A stretch of 64,000 nucleotides of DNA, taken from contig CP051140.1 in NCBI GenBank assembly GCA_001592805.2, positions 1,985,501-2,049,500 on the forward strand, given 5' to 3'. This DNA comes from Peltaster fructicola. Its lineage: Eukaryota > Ascomycota > Dothideomycetes. Positions 43,190 to 54,611 of the stretch are shown here, one piece after another; the stretch's first letter is position 1; each line of letters begins with the position of its first letter. Under the pieces are notes generated by a model. That model ran no database searches, was not told where the DNA came from, and saw only the letters and a program-made list of their open reading frames with translations. The translations under genes were made by a program, and so were the position numbers.

Positions 43190-44263
43190 TCAGGATGCTA
43201 CAGCTGCAGCAATGAATGCATCCACAGCTGATGCCTGAGTCGTAACAAATGCTGCACGCAGTGGTCCTTGCCAGTTAGGTCCCACCAATCCATTCTTCGC
43301 TCTTCCACGGACCCATATCGAGTCAGCATTACGTTGTAGGAAAGTCTTATAGCTGTCCTTAGGAAATGCGCTATGCAAGTAGCCGAGATTTCTCGCAAAG
43401 ATGCCCTTGAAGATGGCTCTGTCTTCATTGAGAGGATTGGGGTAGCCATCCTCAGTCAATATGCCCATATCGTCTGTCAAGGTGTCGATCGTGCCTTGAG
43501 CGATAGAGTGCGCAAACTCAATCTCAGCCTTATCGTGTGTCAAGGCATAGTACTCGACAAGACCACCTAGAATGACACCCTGGTTGTAAGTCCAAGCTGG
43601 TCCAACAAGCTTACAGCCATCTGTAGCATCTCTTCCGTCAAGGAATGTGTTGTTGGCTGTGAGCAGTCCGGAGTTCTTCAGCCAGTTCAGAGTGCCAGAA
43701 GCGTATGCCTTGTATTCGTGCCCTTTGTGGCTAACACGATTGCCGAGTGCTGCAGCCGTAGCGAAGAACAGCTGATTCGAGATCGTCGCAGTGTAGGTCC
43801 TGTCTGTAGTCCACCACTGGCCACCACAATCTGAGCCAAGACCTGTGATCATATCCTCGAAGATAAGCTCCGCAGTGTCGAGGTACTTGATCTCTTGAGT
43901 AATGTCATACACCTTGATCCAGGCAAGTGCCCACCAGCCGGAGTCGTCATAGTATATGTTTGTCCATGTGTTGTTATTCGTGGTGGGAGCTATTGTGTAC
44001 GTCTGGTTCCAATGCTGTGTTGCAAAGTCCGTCGCTCTGCTATCAACAACGCTGAGATCTGCCAAGGTCGTTATAATGCTTGCTGTCTGCCACCAGTAGT
44101 GATCGAAACGACCCGTATCTGCGTCCCACCATTTCTGTATGAGAATGTCTGTGGCGTTGAGGGCATGATTGAGGTAGGTATGATTGTTTGCTGCAAGGAC
44201 GCATGAGAATGACGATACTGCAGCTAGGATTACTGCAGCACCATGTCTCGGTAAGCCAAACAT
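43190..44263 (-). CDS. GH76 alpha-1,6-mannanase-like secreted protein
   Basis: 357 residues from the ATG at 44263; the longer frame begins at a GTG. A signal peptide (MFGLPRHGAAVILAAVSSFS to VLAA) precedes a GH76 catalytic domain: NATDILIQKWWDADTGRFDH, the YYDDSGWWALAW motif (about 102-113) with the paired catalytic aspartates, GGQWWTTDRTYTATISNQLF, GPAWTYNQGVILGGLVEYY and DDMGILTEDGYP. Yeast relatives Dfg5/Dcw1 are GPI-anchored and remodel cell-wall mannan and GPI proteins; this one ends AVDAFIAAAVAS without a clear GPI signal, so it looks secreted or wall-bound. Length is normal for single-domain GH76. Single exon. Confidence 0.88.
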   Translation of the reverse strand: MFGLPRHGAAVILAAVSSFSCVLAANNHTYLNHALNATDILIQKWWDADTGRFDHYWWQTASIITTLADLSVVDSRATDFATQHWNQTYTIAPTTNNNTWTNIYYDDSGWWALAWIKVYDITQEIKYLDTAELIFEDMITGLGSDCGGQWWTTDRTYTATISNQLFFATAAALGNRVSHKGHEYKAYASGTLNWLKNSGLLTANNTFLDGRDATDGCKLVGPAWTYNQGVILGGLVEYYALTHDKAEIEFAHSIAQGTIDTLTDDMGILTEDGYPNPLNEDRAIFKGIFARNLGYLHSAFPKDSYKTFLQRNADSIWVRGRAKNGLVGPNWQGPLRAAFVTTQASAVDAFIAAAVAS

Positions 44264-46920
44264 CTTGAAGCACAGAAGAAGGTGGAATGAGACAATGGTG
44301 ACCACGGAAGCACGACTTCTTATACCACCTTATGCCAACCTCGTGCGCCATCGTCCTCACGTTGTACTCCACCGCAACGATGATCTCCTGGAGAATTTCT
44401 GGAGAATTAATTGCCGATGTGTAGATGATCGGCCAATGTGAGAGCTCAATTGCGTACCATTGGCGAGTCAGCGGCAGTGTACGAGGAATAGCAGCAGCGC
44501 CAGAGTAGCAGTCCATCGACTATTCGAGCAGTAGACGTGATGATAGTGCCGTACTAGGCTGCTGTTGCCCAATTCGTGGTCAGGCTAGTCACGTAACTTG
44601 TGATGTCGTTGGATCCCTGAAAGTTTGATACTCTGTGATGTGGAGGATCACTGCGGAGGATCAACAAGCGTTTGTGGGTGTGACGACTGCACAAGCCAAT
44701 GCTAGTTCCCTGAAGCGGCCGGTATGTGCATTAGGTCTGTATGAAAACATCTGACGGCCAATGTGCTAGTCGTTGCGAGGGAAGTTGTCTCACTGAAGGT
44801 GTTGCCGTTGCGGTCCATGACTAGCAAGACTTCGCAATGCCATGTCCAGGAACCGGTTGCTCGTGAGGCCTAGCGATGTGACACGAGTGGTACGCTATGC
44901 ACACATTTGCTCCCCTGGACATACGAGGATTCGCCTGACGACTGCCGTGCTGATCAGTATCGCCAGGACCGGAAGGGAAGTGGTACCTAGTACTCAAGAC
45001 AACCAGCGCGGAGCATTCTTGACGAATAGGTCCACGTATCGAGGGGTATACCGGCCGTCGTAGGTGAGCAACACCAGGTTCATGTCGATCACCTGCGGTG
45101 TTAATCATGGCGGTATGCTAATGTACCAAGCTTCCATAGCTGATCGACACTCGTCTGACTGCTGGAGACATCTCCGGACCGTATGGGCATTTGTGACAAG
45201 CGGCATGGTACCTTGTTGTTGTTCCTGGTGTCTGTATGTGCTCATACACGCTGTTAGATTCTCTCCATACTGTACCTCGAGTGTCGTCTGACTTAACATC
45301 TGATGGCTGACGGTAGCTTGCGGGTTGGCGTATGTGGATGCCTCCATGGTTGGCAGTTTGTCCCCGCAGTATCTCCAGTGTGCGTCCAAGGACGACGGCG
45401 TCGCTCTAAAAGCTTACGAGCCAGCCAATCTTTCGTGGATAGCGAGGGGCAAGCGCGTAGACTGTCCGACATTTTACCTTGAGGAAACGCGGCCGTAGGC
45501 AGAGTTACATTATAACTCGAGCTCTTGGCAAGTAGATCAAGGCTGTTGGCGAAGGGAACCAATGCAACCATTCCACGTCTGCGTTTGAGTAACTTATGCG
45601 AGTCTTGCACATTCTAGGAGGGTTCGTTCATGAATGTAGTCCAAGGTCAACTCAGTCCTTGCATGGACACTGCAACTTGGACATGACCGACATGTATCGT
45701 GGTGCATCTCCAAGTTGCCGGCTCATATATGTGTCTCTTGCGTCTCCCTTGCCACTCTAGCGACATGAGTATAGATCTGCCATTTGTGTGCGTATACCAG
45801 CCGTTCCAAGCAGTCAGAGTTGTCTGTTGACGGCGTCAGGCGCAACATTAGTCCAGCGCAATGAGTCGACGTATTAATGCCGCCGCACGAATGGCGAGAT
45901 TGATGGTTGATGCTGCAGTATGTGGCTCGCGAGTGGAAATTGCAGCAAAGGCAAAGAGCAGAGAATACGACATGTCGTCTTGCAAGCAGTGATATGATGA
46001 AGGCAGCAGAAGAGTCCTGCATGTCTCCCTGCGTTCTTGCCACAAAGCAGACGCGTGCGCACTGGCCTCCAACAAAAGATTGGCCTAAGGACACCACAGC
46101 ACATCACATGAGCTGAAATTTCGATCCTGCATCTATGACACGACGACAATACGCCCACGATCGACTGGGGCGACTCCAGACGACAAGAAGCTGTCATGAA
46201 CTCAGAGAGGTCATGCGACGTGCAAATCTACCCTCGGATCATTATGAGGACTCGATCAGCTGCCAGCCAGAGCGCACCACGATGGCGAACCCGCGACGAC
46301 TTTCAAGCATGTGAAGCAATCAGAGCATGTGAAGACCAGTTGCTGCTATATCGGAGCTGTCGATGGCTGAAGAGCGCTAAGACACCGGAAATCTTCGGAT
46401 TGATCGAACGCCCTCATGATTATTGAGATGAGACCAACACAAGCTGACATGTGCTCAAGATCCACCAGGAACAAAAGCGCAAACCTATGGCTGAGCATCA
46501 CGGCCGTCCACTGAGCCGCTCTGAATTGTGTCTGACCTGAAGTTGATACAGCTGTCAACATGTCACCATCATTATGCAGCGACTTTTCTAGATCGCCTGT
46601 CAACCAGATGTACCGCCGCTGTGATCAGCAAGATCCGCAATCTCGAGGCTGAAGATAAGATCATCTTGCATAGTACCGAGGTACATGCAAAGCCAATTCC
46701 ATCATAGATTCTTTGTTGGCATCCAGAAGTCCTAATAACCGAGTTGCGAGGAATGACGATAGAGGAATAGCATCGATTCCTCGCTGTCTTTGCTTCTGGA
46801 CTGCGTATCGGCCGTTAGCATCCATGTACTCATAATCATCGCCATCGTACTGTCCTTCTTACATCCTCATTGCGATCCGACCTATTCATCTATTCCTCCT
46901 TTTTTTTCCTATCGCCCAAT
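44264..46920. other. Gene-poor region, 2.7 kb
   Basis: Upstream of both the GH76 gene (minus) and the acyl-CoA oxidase (plus). All frames are below about 160 codons, on both strands, and none shows a family pattern or consistent splice sites. A short direct repeat CTGGAGAATT occurs twice at about 44390. Likely long regulatory DNA, possibly non-coding transcripts. Confidence 0.4.
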
Positions 46921-49023
46921 ATGTCCATTGTGCCACAGTGGGTGCGCGACCTGAAGCCTTCTGGCCCACAGGGAAGTGAGCTCATCACTCAGGGAGCGAA
47001 AGCAAGTCCAGCATCGATGTCGAGCGTCTCTCAGACTTCCTGTTCACCAAGGAGGCGCGTAAGCGAAAGCATGACATTCTCGCCGCATTGAAGTCAGAGA
47101 AGGTCTTCGACAAGTCTCAGAACTACTTCAGCGGCCGTGTCGACCGATTCGAGACTGCTCTTGCAAGAGCAAAGAAGCTGAGACACCTGTACTTGAAGCA
47201 TGGCTGGGATGAGATGGACCGTCAGACCGCCAACGACCTCACATCAGAGCCTACTCCATACGGCCTTCACGAGTCCATGTTCTTGATCACCCTCCGTGAT
47301 CAGACCAACGACGAGCAGAAAGAGAAGTACACCAAGCCAGCCAACGACTACAAGTTCATTGGATGTTATGCACAGACTGAGCTGGGTCACGGTTCCAACG
47401 TTCGTGGTCTTGAGACCACCGCAACATGGAATCAGGAAGATCAGAGCTTCACCATCCACACACCATACCTCACTGCTGGAAAGTGGTGGATTGGATCTCT
47501 TGGACGAACAGCAAATCACGCTATCGTCATGGCCCAGCTGATCATCAAAGGCAAGGGCTACGGACCACATCCATTCATTGTCCAGATCAGAGATCTTGAG
47601 ACTCACGAGCCACTTCCAAACATCCACATTGGTGACATTGGTCCAAAGTATGGTTACAACACCATGGACAACGGTTACCTCTTCTTCAACCATGTCAAGG
47701 TGCCACACATCGCCATGTTGGCTCGATTTGTCTCAATCGACAAGGAGACCGGCAAGTACAAGCGTCCAGCCGCCGCAGCTCTCGTCTACGGAACCATGAC
47801 CTGGGTTCGATCACACATCGTGCTCCAGGCGGGAGGTGTCCTTGCACGAGGTGTTACCATCGCCACACGATACGCCACCGTCCGTCGTCAGTTCCAGGAC
47901 CGTGACGCTCCACAACATGAGAAGGGTGAGAACCAGGTGCTCAACTACACCATGGTGCAGATCCGTCTCCTTCCTCTCCTCGCTGCATGCTTCGCCCTCC
48001 ACTTCACCGGCAAGGCCATGATGGAGCTGTACGAGGCCAACCAGAACAAGCTCAAGGCGTTCGTTGACGGAGGTGATACTGGACGATCTGCTGGACCAGA
48101 GGAGCTTCAAGCTAGCTCTGACATGCTTGCAGACCTCCACGCCACCAGCTGTGGTCTTAAGTCTATTGCATCATACACAGCCGTCGAGGGTCTCGAGGTG
48201 TGCCGACGTGCATGCGGTGGCCACGGCTACAGCTCTTTCTCAGGTATCGGCACGTACTACGCCGATTACCTCCCAACCACTCACATGGGGAAGGTGAGCA
48301 ACTACATACTTACCCAGCAGGTTGCGCGTTACCTGCTCAAATCTGCACGATCGGTGCGGGAGGAGTAACGATCCTGTCAACGACACTCAGGCTATCCTTG
48401 CACACTACCACCAGAAGCAGGACTCCGGCTGTGCCTACGATGTCCTCGGCAACGATGCTGATATCATCTCTGCCTTCGCATGGCGTGCATCTTACCTCAC
48501 CTTCGAGGCACTCAAGCACCGTGACGTCGACAAGCGATCATGGAACAGCTTGCTTGTGGACTTCTACCGCCTCTCTCGATCACACTCTCAGTACCTTATG
48601 GTCAAGAACTTCTATAACACCCTCCAATCGTCCCAGGCTAAGAACGAGCTGGACCCAGAGACTGTTGGCGTTCTCCACAAGCTGTTCCGTCTCTTCGCTC
48701 TTCACACTCTTGAGCAGGAGGCTAAGGAGTTCTACGTGTCTTCTGCTGTCACCGTTCGACAGATCCAGCTGGCACGTACCACCACTGTCATGAAGCTGCT
48801 CGAGGAGATCCGACCACATGCCGTCCGTCTTGTCGACTCATGGGACTTCTCCGACTGGCAGATGGACTCATCTCTTGGACGTTACGATGGAAGGGTCTGC
48901 GAGGACATGTTCTACCGTGCATCTGAGCTCAACCCATTGAACAGGGTCACTGTTGACCCTTACCCAGACTCACCAGTCATCTTCAAGAAGAACGAGTCTG
49001 CTAGCCTGAAGAGCAGGCTATAG
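46921..49023 (+). CDS. POX1: Peroxisomal acyl-CoA oxidase, interrupted by single-base insertions
   Basis: The first step of peroxisomal beta-oxidation (acyl-CoA to trans-2-enoyl-CoA, making H2O2). Frames in order: 46921 to about 46995 (MSIVPQWVRDLKPSGPQGSE), about 47000-48368 (SSIDVERLSDFLFTKEA onward) and about 48366-49023 (NDPVNDTQAIL to the end). Motifs include CYAQTELGHGSNVRGLET (FAD/substrate region), GGHGYSSFSGIGTYYADYLP and the C-terminal SRL, a type 1 peroxisomal signal. Relative to the family the DNA has about six extra bases: two at 46992-47001 (GGG and AAA runs), three at 48281-48298, one at about 48358-48366. Without them the code is 698 residues, the normal length. Between the breaks conservation is excellent, so sequence error is more likely than decay. 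Confidence 0.85.
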
Positions 49024-49550
49024 ATGTGTTGTTGGGAAAAGCAAAATAGGAATTTATTGTCACACATAGGGTTGCATGAAATAGGTCACGCCAGAAGTTT
49101 ATAGCATGTACTTTGGGTCAGAGAGAGAGACTCCTGATCAGATATTCATATACCACATCTCGTATGTCATTATCAACAACAGCACTGCATGTGTGGCCGA
49201 GGCCATCGTCGTAGCAAGTGATCGCCATCGCATGTGCGGAGGTGCATCGCCCTGTGTCAACTGGTGTAGCCATACTCGAGTCGCGGGCAGGATCTTCTCA
49301 GGTAGCTTCTCAGTCGGCTTGCAGATCTATCCAGAGGGTCAACGAGGTCAATGATACGGATGTGAATGTGATGTTGATGCTCTACGAGCAATCGTTCGAG
49401 ACACGAAACCATTCCGGCGTCGTCGAAACCTCAAGCTGCCCAACAACTCAAGGTCATAAGAATGTAAATGCACTCCAGCAGTCACAATCTTCCGGTCGGA
49501 CAGCACGACTCAAGTCCTTCAGAGTTCATAGTACATCAGGCTATCCAAGA
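49024..49550. other. Convergent intergenic region
   Basis: 530 bases between the acyl-CoA oxidase and NEM1 stops. The frames present are short and unremarkable. Confidence 0.45.
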
Positions 49551-51002
49551 CTAGGCCTGTTGGGCCTGTCCTTGTCGTAATGCTAACAACGCTCTCACAT
49601 CAGTCACATACTGCAGACCTTCTAATAATGGTATCAAGTGTAGCAAGTCGTTATCTGTCGGATCAGAGATCCAGCCTTCGATGGGTATAGCATTGTCTAT
49701 TGGTTGTTAGTCATTGCATAGTCTTCATTCAACGCACTCACCCTCGTGAAAGACATAGCTCATAGGTGAGTTGTCCAATATCATGACTTTGCTAAGATCA
49801 GGCTCAACTTGTGCGAGGTCCTTGATATAGGCGCCATTCCTGAATGTGCAATGCTGTCGATAGTAGCGATTGGAGAAGTATTTCCTCTCTCTTTCGAGCC
49901 AGTCGATGACGGGATCGGCGTATTCTTGCACACTGGCCGTGAAGACAACAAGGTTATACCACCGACAGACCTTGCGTAAGAACTCGTGACAGCCAGGACG
50001 CTCATGCACGAAGTACAGTATAGGCACGCCGGGGCCTATCGACACACCTGAGCTCGATACTGGTGCACCAAGGCGGACCTCAACCATGTGGCCTTGACTC
50101 ATGCGGCCACCTTTGGCCATAGAGTGTATCAGTGTCTCATCGAGATCGATGATGAGGGTCTTCTTCGGCGGATCTGGATTGAATGCTAGCGAGTAGCTGG
50201 GCTGTCGTCGTGGGACGAGTGGTCTTGGTGGGACTGGCGAGCGTGGATAGCGAGTAAGCTTTCCAGAAGAGGATGGCGACTTCAATGCTGATGCCACCGT
50301 AGCCACATCATCCGAGTATGCACCTGCCGCACGTTTTATAGAGCCTCGCGCACCAGTACGGCGTCGAAGAGACTCTTCTTGAACCTGTATCCTGATAGAT
50401 CTTCGATGCTCGCCTGTGCCGTCTCGAATCGAATGCGATCGCGTGTGTCGAGCCGGTGTATCCTCGTCCTTCTCTTCCCCATCCGAGATGGACGATGATG
50501 TGGACGCTATGCTGATTGCTGAATCAGACGGCTGTCTCGTATGTCTTCGCTTCGGTTCGTGTAAAGTAGCCTTGGGCTCAGCAGGTGCGGGAACAGGCAT
50601 TGGCGCAGGTTTCCGTCGCGGTCGTGTGAATAGTCCGCCCATGCGGCGAATAGGCATGAATGTTGAGAAGTGTCCTTCATCGTCGTAGAAGCAGGCTACT
50701 AGGAAGCGTCCGGGTGCACATATTGTAGCAATGACAACCTTGACACTGTTGATCATAAACTCTGCTATCCGGTGATGAACCTTCCAGCCCTGCTTCGTCT
50801 TGGGTGTGCTCTTTGTGCTCTGCTCGGCTTTGTCCAGTAGAGGCGTCTTCTCGTCTGAATCAATGTGCTCGAGTCCATCGTCTCCGTTCTGCTCGTCAAG
50901 GTTTGCTAATAACGGCTCTTTCTCGTGTGATGTGCTTGCGCCAGGCAGCAATGTTGGTATAGTGCCTGAGCTCGAGCGAACTAGGATGTTGAGGCTGTTC
51001 AT
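49551..51002 (-). CDS. NEM1: Nuclear envelope phosphatase NEM1 (SCP/CTD-type)
   Basis: Two exons on the minus strand, 49742-51002 and 49551-49696 (45-nt intron, donor GTGAGT), 468 residues. A low-complexity N-terminus holds a hydrophobic stretch (FMINSVKVVIATICAPGRFLV, about 84-105), then a Ser/Arg-rich linker. The catalytic HAD domain starts at about 280: LIIDLDETLIHS with the DxDxT nucleophile motif, HERPGCHEFLRKVCRWY, VVFTASVQEYADPVIDWL and MILDNSPMSYVFHEG, continued after the intron by DNAIPIEGWISDPTDNDLL. Nem1 with Spo7 dephosphorylates the phosphatidate phosphatase Pah1 at the ER/nuclear envelope, switching lipid flux from phospholipid to triacylglycerol. Without the second exon the substrate-binding end of the domain would be lost. 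Confidence 0.9.
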
Positions 51003-52628
51003 CGCGCGTGCAATTCCATCGAGTGGCTCTAGATGTTCGTCCGGGTCTGAGTATGGTCGCGTGTGTGGCTCGAACGGGAGGGAGGAGACGGTGCTGTTAT
51101 CGACTAATTCCCGCGAATCCTTTCGCTCTCCCCAGGCGATGTAGAAGGGTAACGCTGCTACGCGAATGCTCGTTGTGCTTTTGGTCGTCGCATACAGTGC
51201 ACGATAAAGAGGAGTCGCGCAGAACCAAACCCGAGGTGGTCTTTGTGGCTGGGATAGAGCTTACTTTCACTTTTGGGTCAGCAGCACATGCCGGCGACGT
51301 CAATGGACAAGCGTGGGGCTGATGAATGATCAGACGTATCGTTCTGCATCACATCTTAGCTGCATATTTGCAGAAGGTGGTCTTCGTCATTGCTACCTGT
51401 CGCTGTCATCTCAAGGCGATGTCAGGACATCTTGCATGAACGACATGCTGCGAGCAATTGTCCGATACACATCACCGGCAAGTCCTCATACTGTATCCGA
51501 TTGGTTTGAATTGTTTGCTGCCAATGAGCAGCTGGATGCATCAGGGAGATGGTTCCACTATGTACCTGACATCTTCCCTGCTTGCTTCAAGCTCGGCCGC
51601 GAGTCTTGACGACATGGGTGCATCTCGAAGCTCTCCTTAGCCAATGTATGCTCCATAGCATTACTGGCGGTTCTGCTTGCGTCTACACAGATGCGAAGCT
51701 GCATAGAAGACATAGGATATCGTACATGCTGTACCACCGGACCGGAGGCGACTTCGCATGCGTGTGGGCAGCAATGCTGGAGCACTTCATGCTGATATAC
51801 GAGGCAGCGCGAGACCTGGATGCCAAAGAACGGGTTCACCCTGATGTGTGTGATCGCGTATTGAAGACACAACTTATCAGAGCAGACATCAGACTGATCA
51901 ACTGGAAGCAGACGAAAACGCCAACAATGAAATCACGCCGGTAGCGCCGGATGATCTTGACGTTGCCTGCAGACTGGAAGAGAATGTGAGTGCTACGAAC
52001 AATCCTAATATTGAAGCTCGTCCGAACATCGATCGTGTCCTAAAGCATTCGTTCTGAGCCGAAGCATTGAGTAGAGCAGTCAACGCTGATAAGAGGCTGG
52101 TTTCCGTTGAGTTACGCTCACGTAATGCTGAGCTCTTTCGTTCTGAGATATAGACGGGCTTGACATCTTCTCTTCATCACTCCTACAGCAAAAATGATGA
52201 GAACAGGGCAATATCATGGTCCTAAGACGCCCTCGAGAAATATCTCTCCGCTGGAGTCTTGAGGTCCTTTGCTTGTCGCTTATGGCGTTGCGCATCAACT
52301 GGAGCTCATATCTACATCATGGGAGAGTATGCAGGCAGATGGTAGAGCCACCGTGCCGGGTGAGCAGCGTGAACCCATACACATATATTCCATTGACGTA
52401 AAACAAACGTGCCGAGTCATGCAACAAAATGGTCTGAAATTTACGCGGCGAAGCTTGAAGATTCGCACATGTTGACACGGAAAACAGTTGACTCACGCCT
52501 CAGCCAGCAACACCTCGGGAGGCAGAGTGCTAGTTAGCAGAGTAGCCGTGGCCGTATGACCGTCTAGACTTGATTCGTACGATCAATCTTCGACCTGATC
52601 CTCGACACTGCGCACAAACACTCCAACT
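51003..52628. other. Divergent intergenic region, 1.6 kb
   Basis: Upstream of NEM1 (minus) and GCD7 (plus). A plus frame at 51582-51944 (about 120 codons, with YMLYHRTGGDFACVWAAML) has a protein-like composition but no recognised family, start context or conserved partner; not called. Both promoters must lie here. Confidence 0.4.
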
Positions 52629-53915
52629 ATGCCGTCCGCACTAGCACCTCATCATACAACCTCGCTGGCAGCATTCCTAAAGTCTATCAAACACGATGAG
52701 ATCGACTCTGCGATTGAGCTTTTCGTGTCTCTGCTTCAGCGGCGACAAATCAAGAGCTCGCGACCATGTGCCCTTGCAACAGCTCATCTACTCCTGCGAG
52801 TGATTGCAGCAGAACGATATAAGAATGCCCAGGCACTTATCAAGCGCATCAAAAGCGTTGGGAGGAAGCTCGTTGCCGCCCAGCCTCGGGAAATGGCTGT
52901 TGGCAACATCGTCAGGCGAGTGCTTGGCATCGTGAGAGAGATCGCTGAAGACGAGCTCAATACTGCGCTTGCACCATCAGTAACGGACCCTCTGCCTGTG
53001 GCAACAACTTCCACTTCTTCGCCTCCTTCGCTCTCTCCGCAGGTCACCTCGCTCTTCGGCATCTTTCAGAACCCTACCGGAGTCTCTGTGGCTGCAGGTG
53101 CACCTATCGGCGTGTCTCAACCGAGCACAAAGACGAAGCACTCTCCAGGCGAGAAGAAGGAGAAGATCGACGCCAAAGCAGAGATCATCGAAGGTATTAA
53201 GGAGCTCCTCGATGAATTGGACGTCGTGGACACACAAATCGCAGAAACGGCCCTTGATCATATCCACTCGAACGAGATCATCCTCACACATACCTCCTCA
53301 CAGACAGTACAGCGATTTCTCGCAGCTGCAGCGAGGAAGCGAAAGTTCACTCTCATACATGCGGAAGCATACCCAAACGACCATCATGCTACGCATACCA
53401 CTGTCGTGAATGGCAACAAGAAGAGCAACAGTGAGGCGGATGAGGAAGATGAACGGTGGAAGCCATTGACGCAGATGGGCATCACTGTCATTCTGGTCCC
53501 TGACTCGGCAGTCTTCGCTCTCATGTCGAGGATCAACAAGGTCATCCTGGCACCACATACTGTGCTCGCTGATGGTAGCCTCATCGCTGCTGCTGGTGCT
53601 GCCGCCGTAGCACAAGCTGCCAATGTGCACCGAGTGCCGGTTGTCGTTCTCAGCGGTGTCTACAAACTGTCTCCAGTCTATCCCTTCGACACATCTGAGC
53701 TGATCGAGTACGGCGATCCCGGGAACGTCATCGACTATTCAGACGGCGAGTTTGTTGACAAGGTCGATGTGATGAATCCATTGTTCGACCATGTCGGCGC
53801 AGACAACGTCGATCTCTATATCACCAATCTTGGTGCACACGCTCCTAGCTATCTGTACAGGATTGTTGCCGACCACTATCGTACAGAAGATATCGACCTT
53901 AGCATAGATAATTGA
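52629..53915 (+). CDS. GCD7: Translation initiation factor eIF2B subunit beta
   Basis: 428 residues in one exon. The N-terminal helical domain (SLAAFLKSIKHDEIDSAIEL, HLLLRVIAAERYKNAQALIK) is followed by a low-complexity insert (about 115-180), then the Rossmann-like eIF2B alpha/beta/delta fold: NEIILTHTSSQTVQRFLAAA, FTLIHAEAYPND, MGITVILVPDSAVFALMSRI, NKVILAPHTVLADGSLIAAA and the end YLYRIVADHYRTEDIDLSID. It is part of the regulatory subcomplex of eIF2B, the guanine nucleotide exchange factor for eIF2, and senses phosphorylated eIF2 alpha. Its stop is seven bases from the stop of the convergent SMN-like gene. Confidence 0.93.
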   Translation: MPSALAPHHTTSLAAFLKSIKHDEIDSAIELFVSLLQRRQIKSSRPCALATAHLLLRVIAAERYKNAQALIKRIKSVGRKLVAAQPREMAVGNIVRRVLGIVREIAEDELNTALAPSVTDPLPVATTSTSSPPSLSPQVTSLFGIFQNPTGVSVAAGAPIGVSQPSTKTKHSPGEKKEKIDAKAEIIEGIKELLDELDVVDTQIAETALDHIHSNEIILTHTSSQTVQRFLAAAARKRKFTLIHAEAYPNDHHATHTTVVNGNKKSNSEADEEDERWKPLTQMGITVILVPDSAVFALMSRINKVILAPHTVLADGSLIAAAGAAAVAQAANVHRVPVVVLSGVYKLSPVYPFDTSELIEYGDPGNVIDYSDGEFVDKVDVMNPLFDHVGADNVDLYITNLGAHAPSYLYRIVADHYRTEDIDLSIDN

Positions 53916-53922
53916 GTCGCGG

Positions 53923-54611
53923 CTACTCAGCTGCTGTCTTTGCTTCTGCTGCATCTTGTTCTGCTTGACGTACACCCACTTTGAAGCCTACGCAGTACCC
54001 TGCCCACCAAGGGCTTGTTTGTGCGAGCCTTTCAGCATTCTCAAAGTCTGTCAATTGCTCAGTAGAACCCAAAGTAGCCCTGTGTACCGTCTTACCTAGT
54101 GGTTGGAACAGCTCTGCACGGACAGTAGTCTCGGCCTTGCTTGTTGCCGCTTGTTTTGTGGACGATGTCTGTTGCTGCTGGCTGACACTCTCGTCGACGG
54201 TTTCCTCTGTTGGCGCAGATGCATCCGCGTTTGACTTCGTGACCGCCGTGTCTTTCGTAGCAGCTTCACGTTTCGCTTTCTCTTGTGCAGCAATGCTATG
54301 GTATTTCTGTGTAGGTCAATCATTCTTGTGTTCGTTGTAACAAGTCGGGAAAAGGAGCGAGAAAGAATGATTGTCAATGCCTTCATGAACGGACGTCCCA
54401 CGCAGTGACATGGAGTATCAAGAGGCCTACCATCAATGCTACTTACCATATACTCAGCATGTGCGGCATTCCAATCATCGAGCAGTTCGGTGTCGTCCCA
54501 GCTGGTCTCGTCTGCATATGGAGCAGCCTTGTATGGCTGGCGTTTACCACGGGCATTTGTCTTGACCGCAACCGCAGACGACTCTCGTTGATTGCCGTTG
54601 ACTGTCGGCAT
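53923..54611 (-). CDS. SMN-like protein (Gemin2-binding and YG-box ends)
   Basis: Two exons on the minus strand, 54447-54611 and 53923-54306, with a 140-nt intron (donor GTAAGT, acceptor CTACACAG), 182 residues. The N-terminal part contains ETSWDDTELLDDWNAAHAEY running over the junction into MKYHSIAAQEKAKRE, which matches the WDDS.L..WD helix by which SMN binds Gemin2. A long charged, Gln/Ser-rich linker follows, and the C-terminus reads LAQTSPWWAGYCVGFKVGV, reminiscent of the SMN YG box used for self-association. No Tudor domain is present, as in fission yeast Smn1. SMN organises snRNP assembly in the cytoplasm. The plain frame reads into the intron and then shifts, hiding the C-terminus. 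Confidence 0.7.

Noticed and set aside
46975-46995. GTGAGC...CTCAG as a tiny intron in the acyl-CoA oxidase
   Set aside because: It would be 17 nt, far below the 43-nt minimum seen here, and would remove conserved residues SELITQ.
51582-51944. 120-codon plus-strand frame
   Set aside because: Protein-like composition but no recognised family and an equally long antisense frame; not enough to call.
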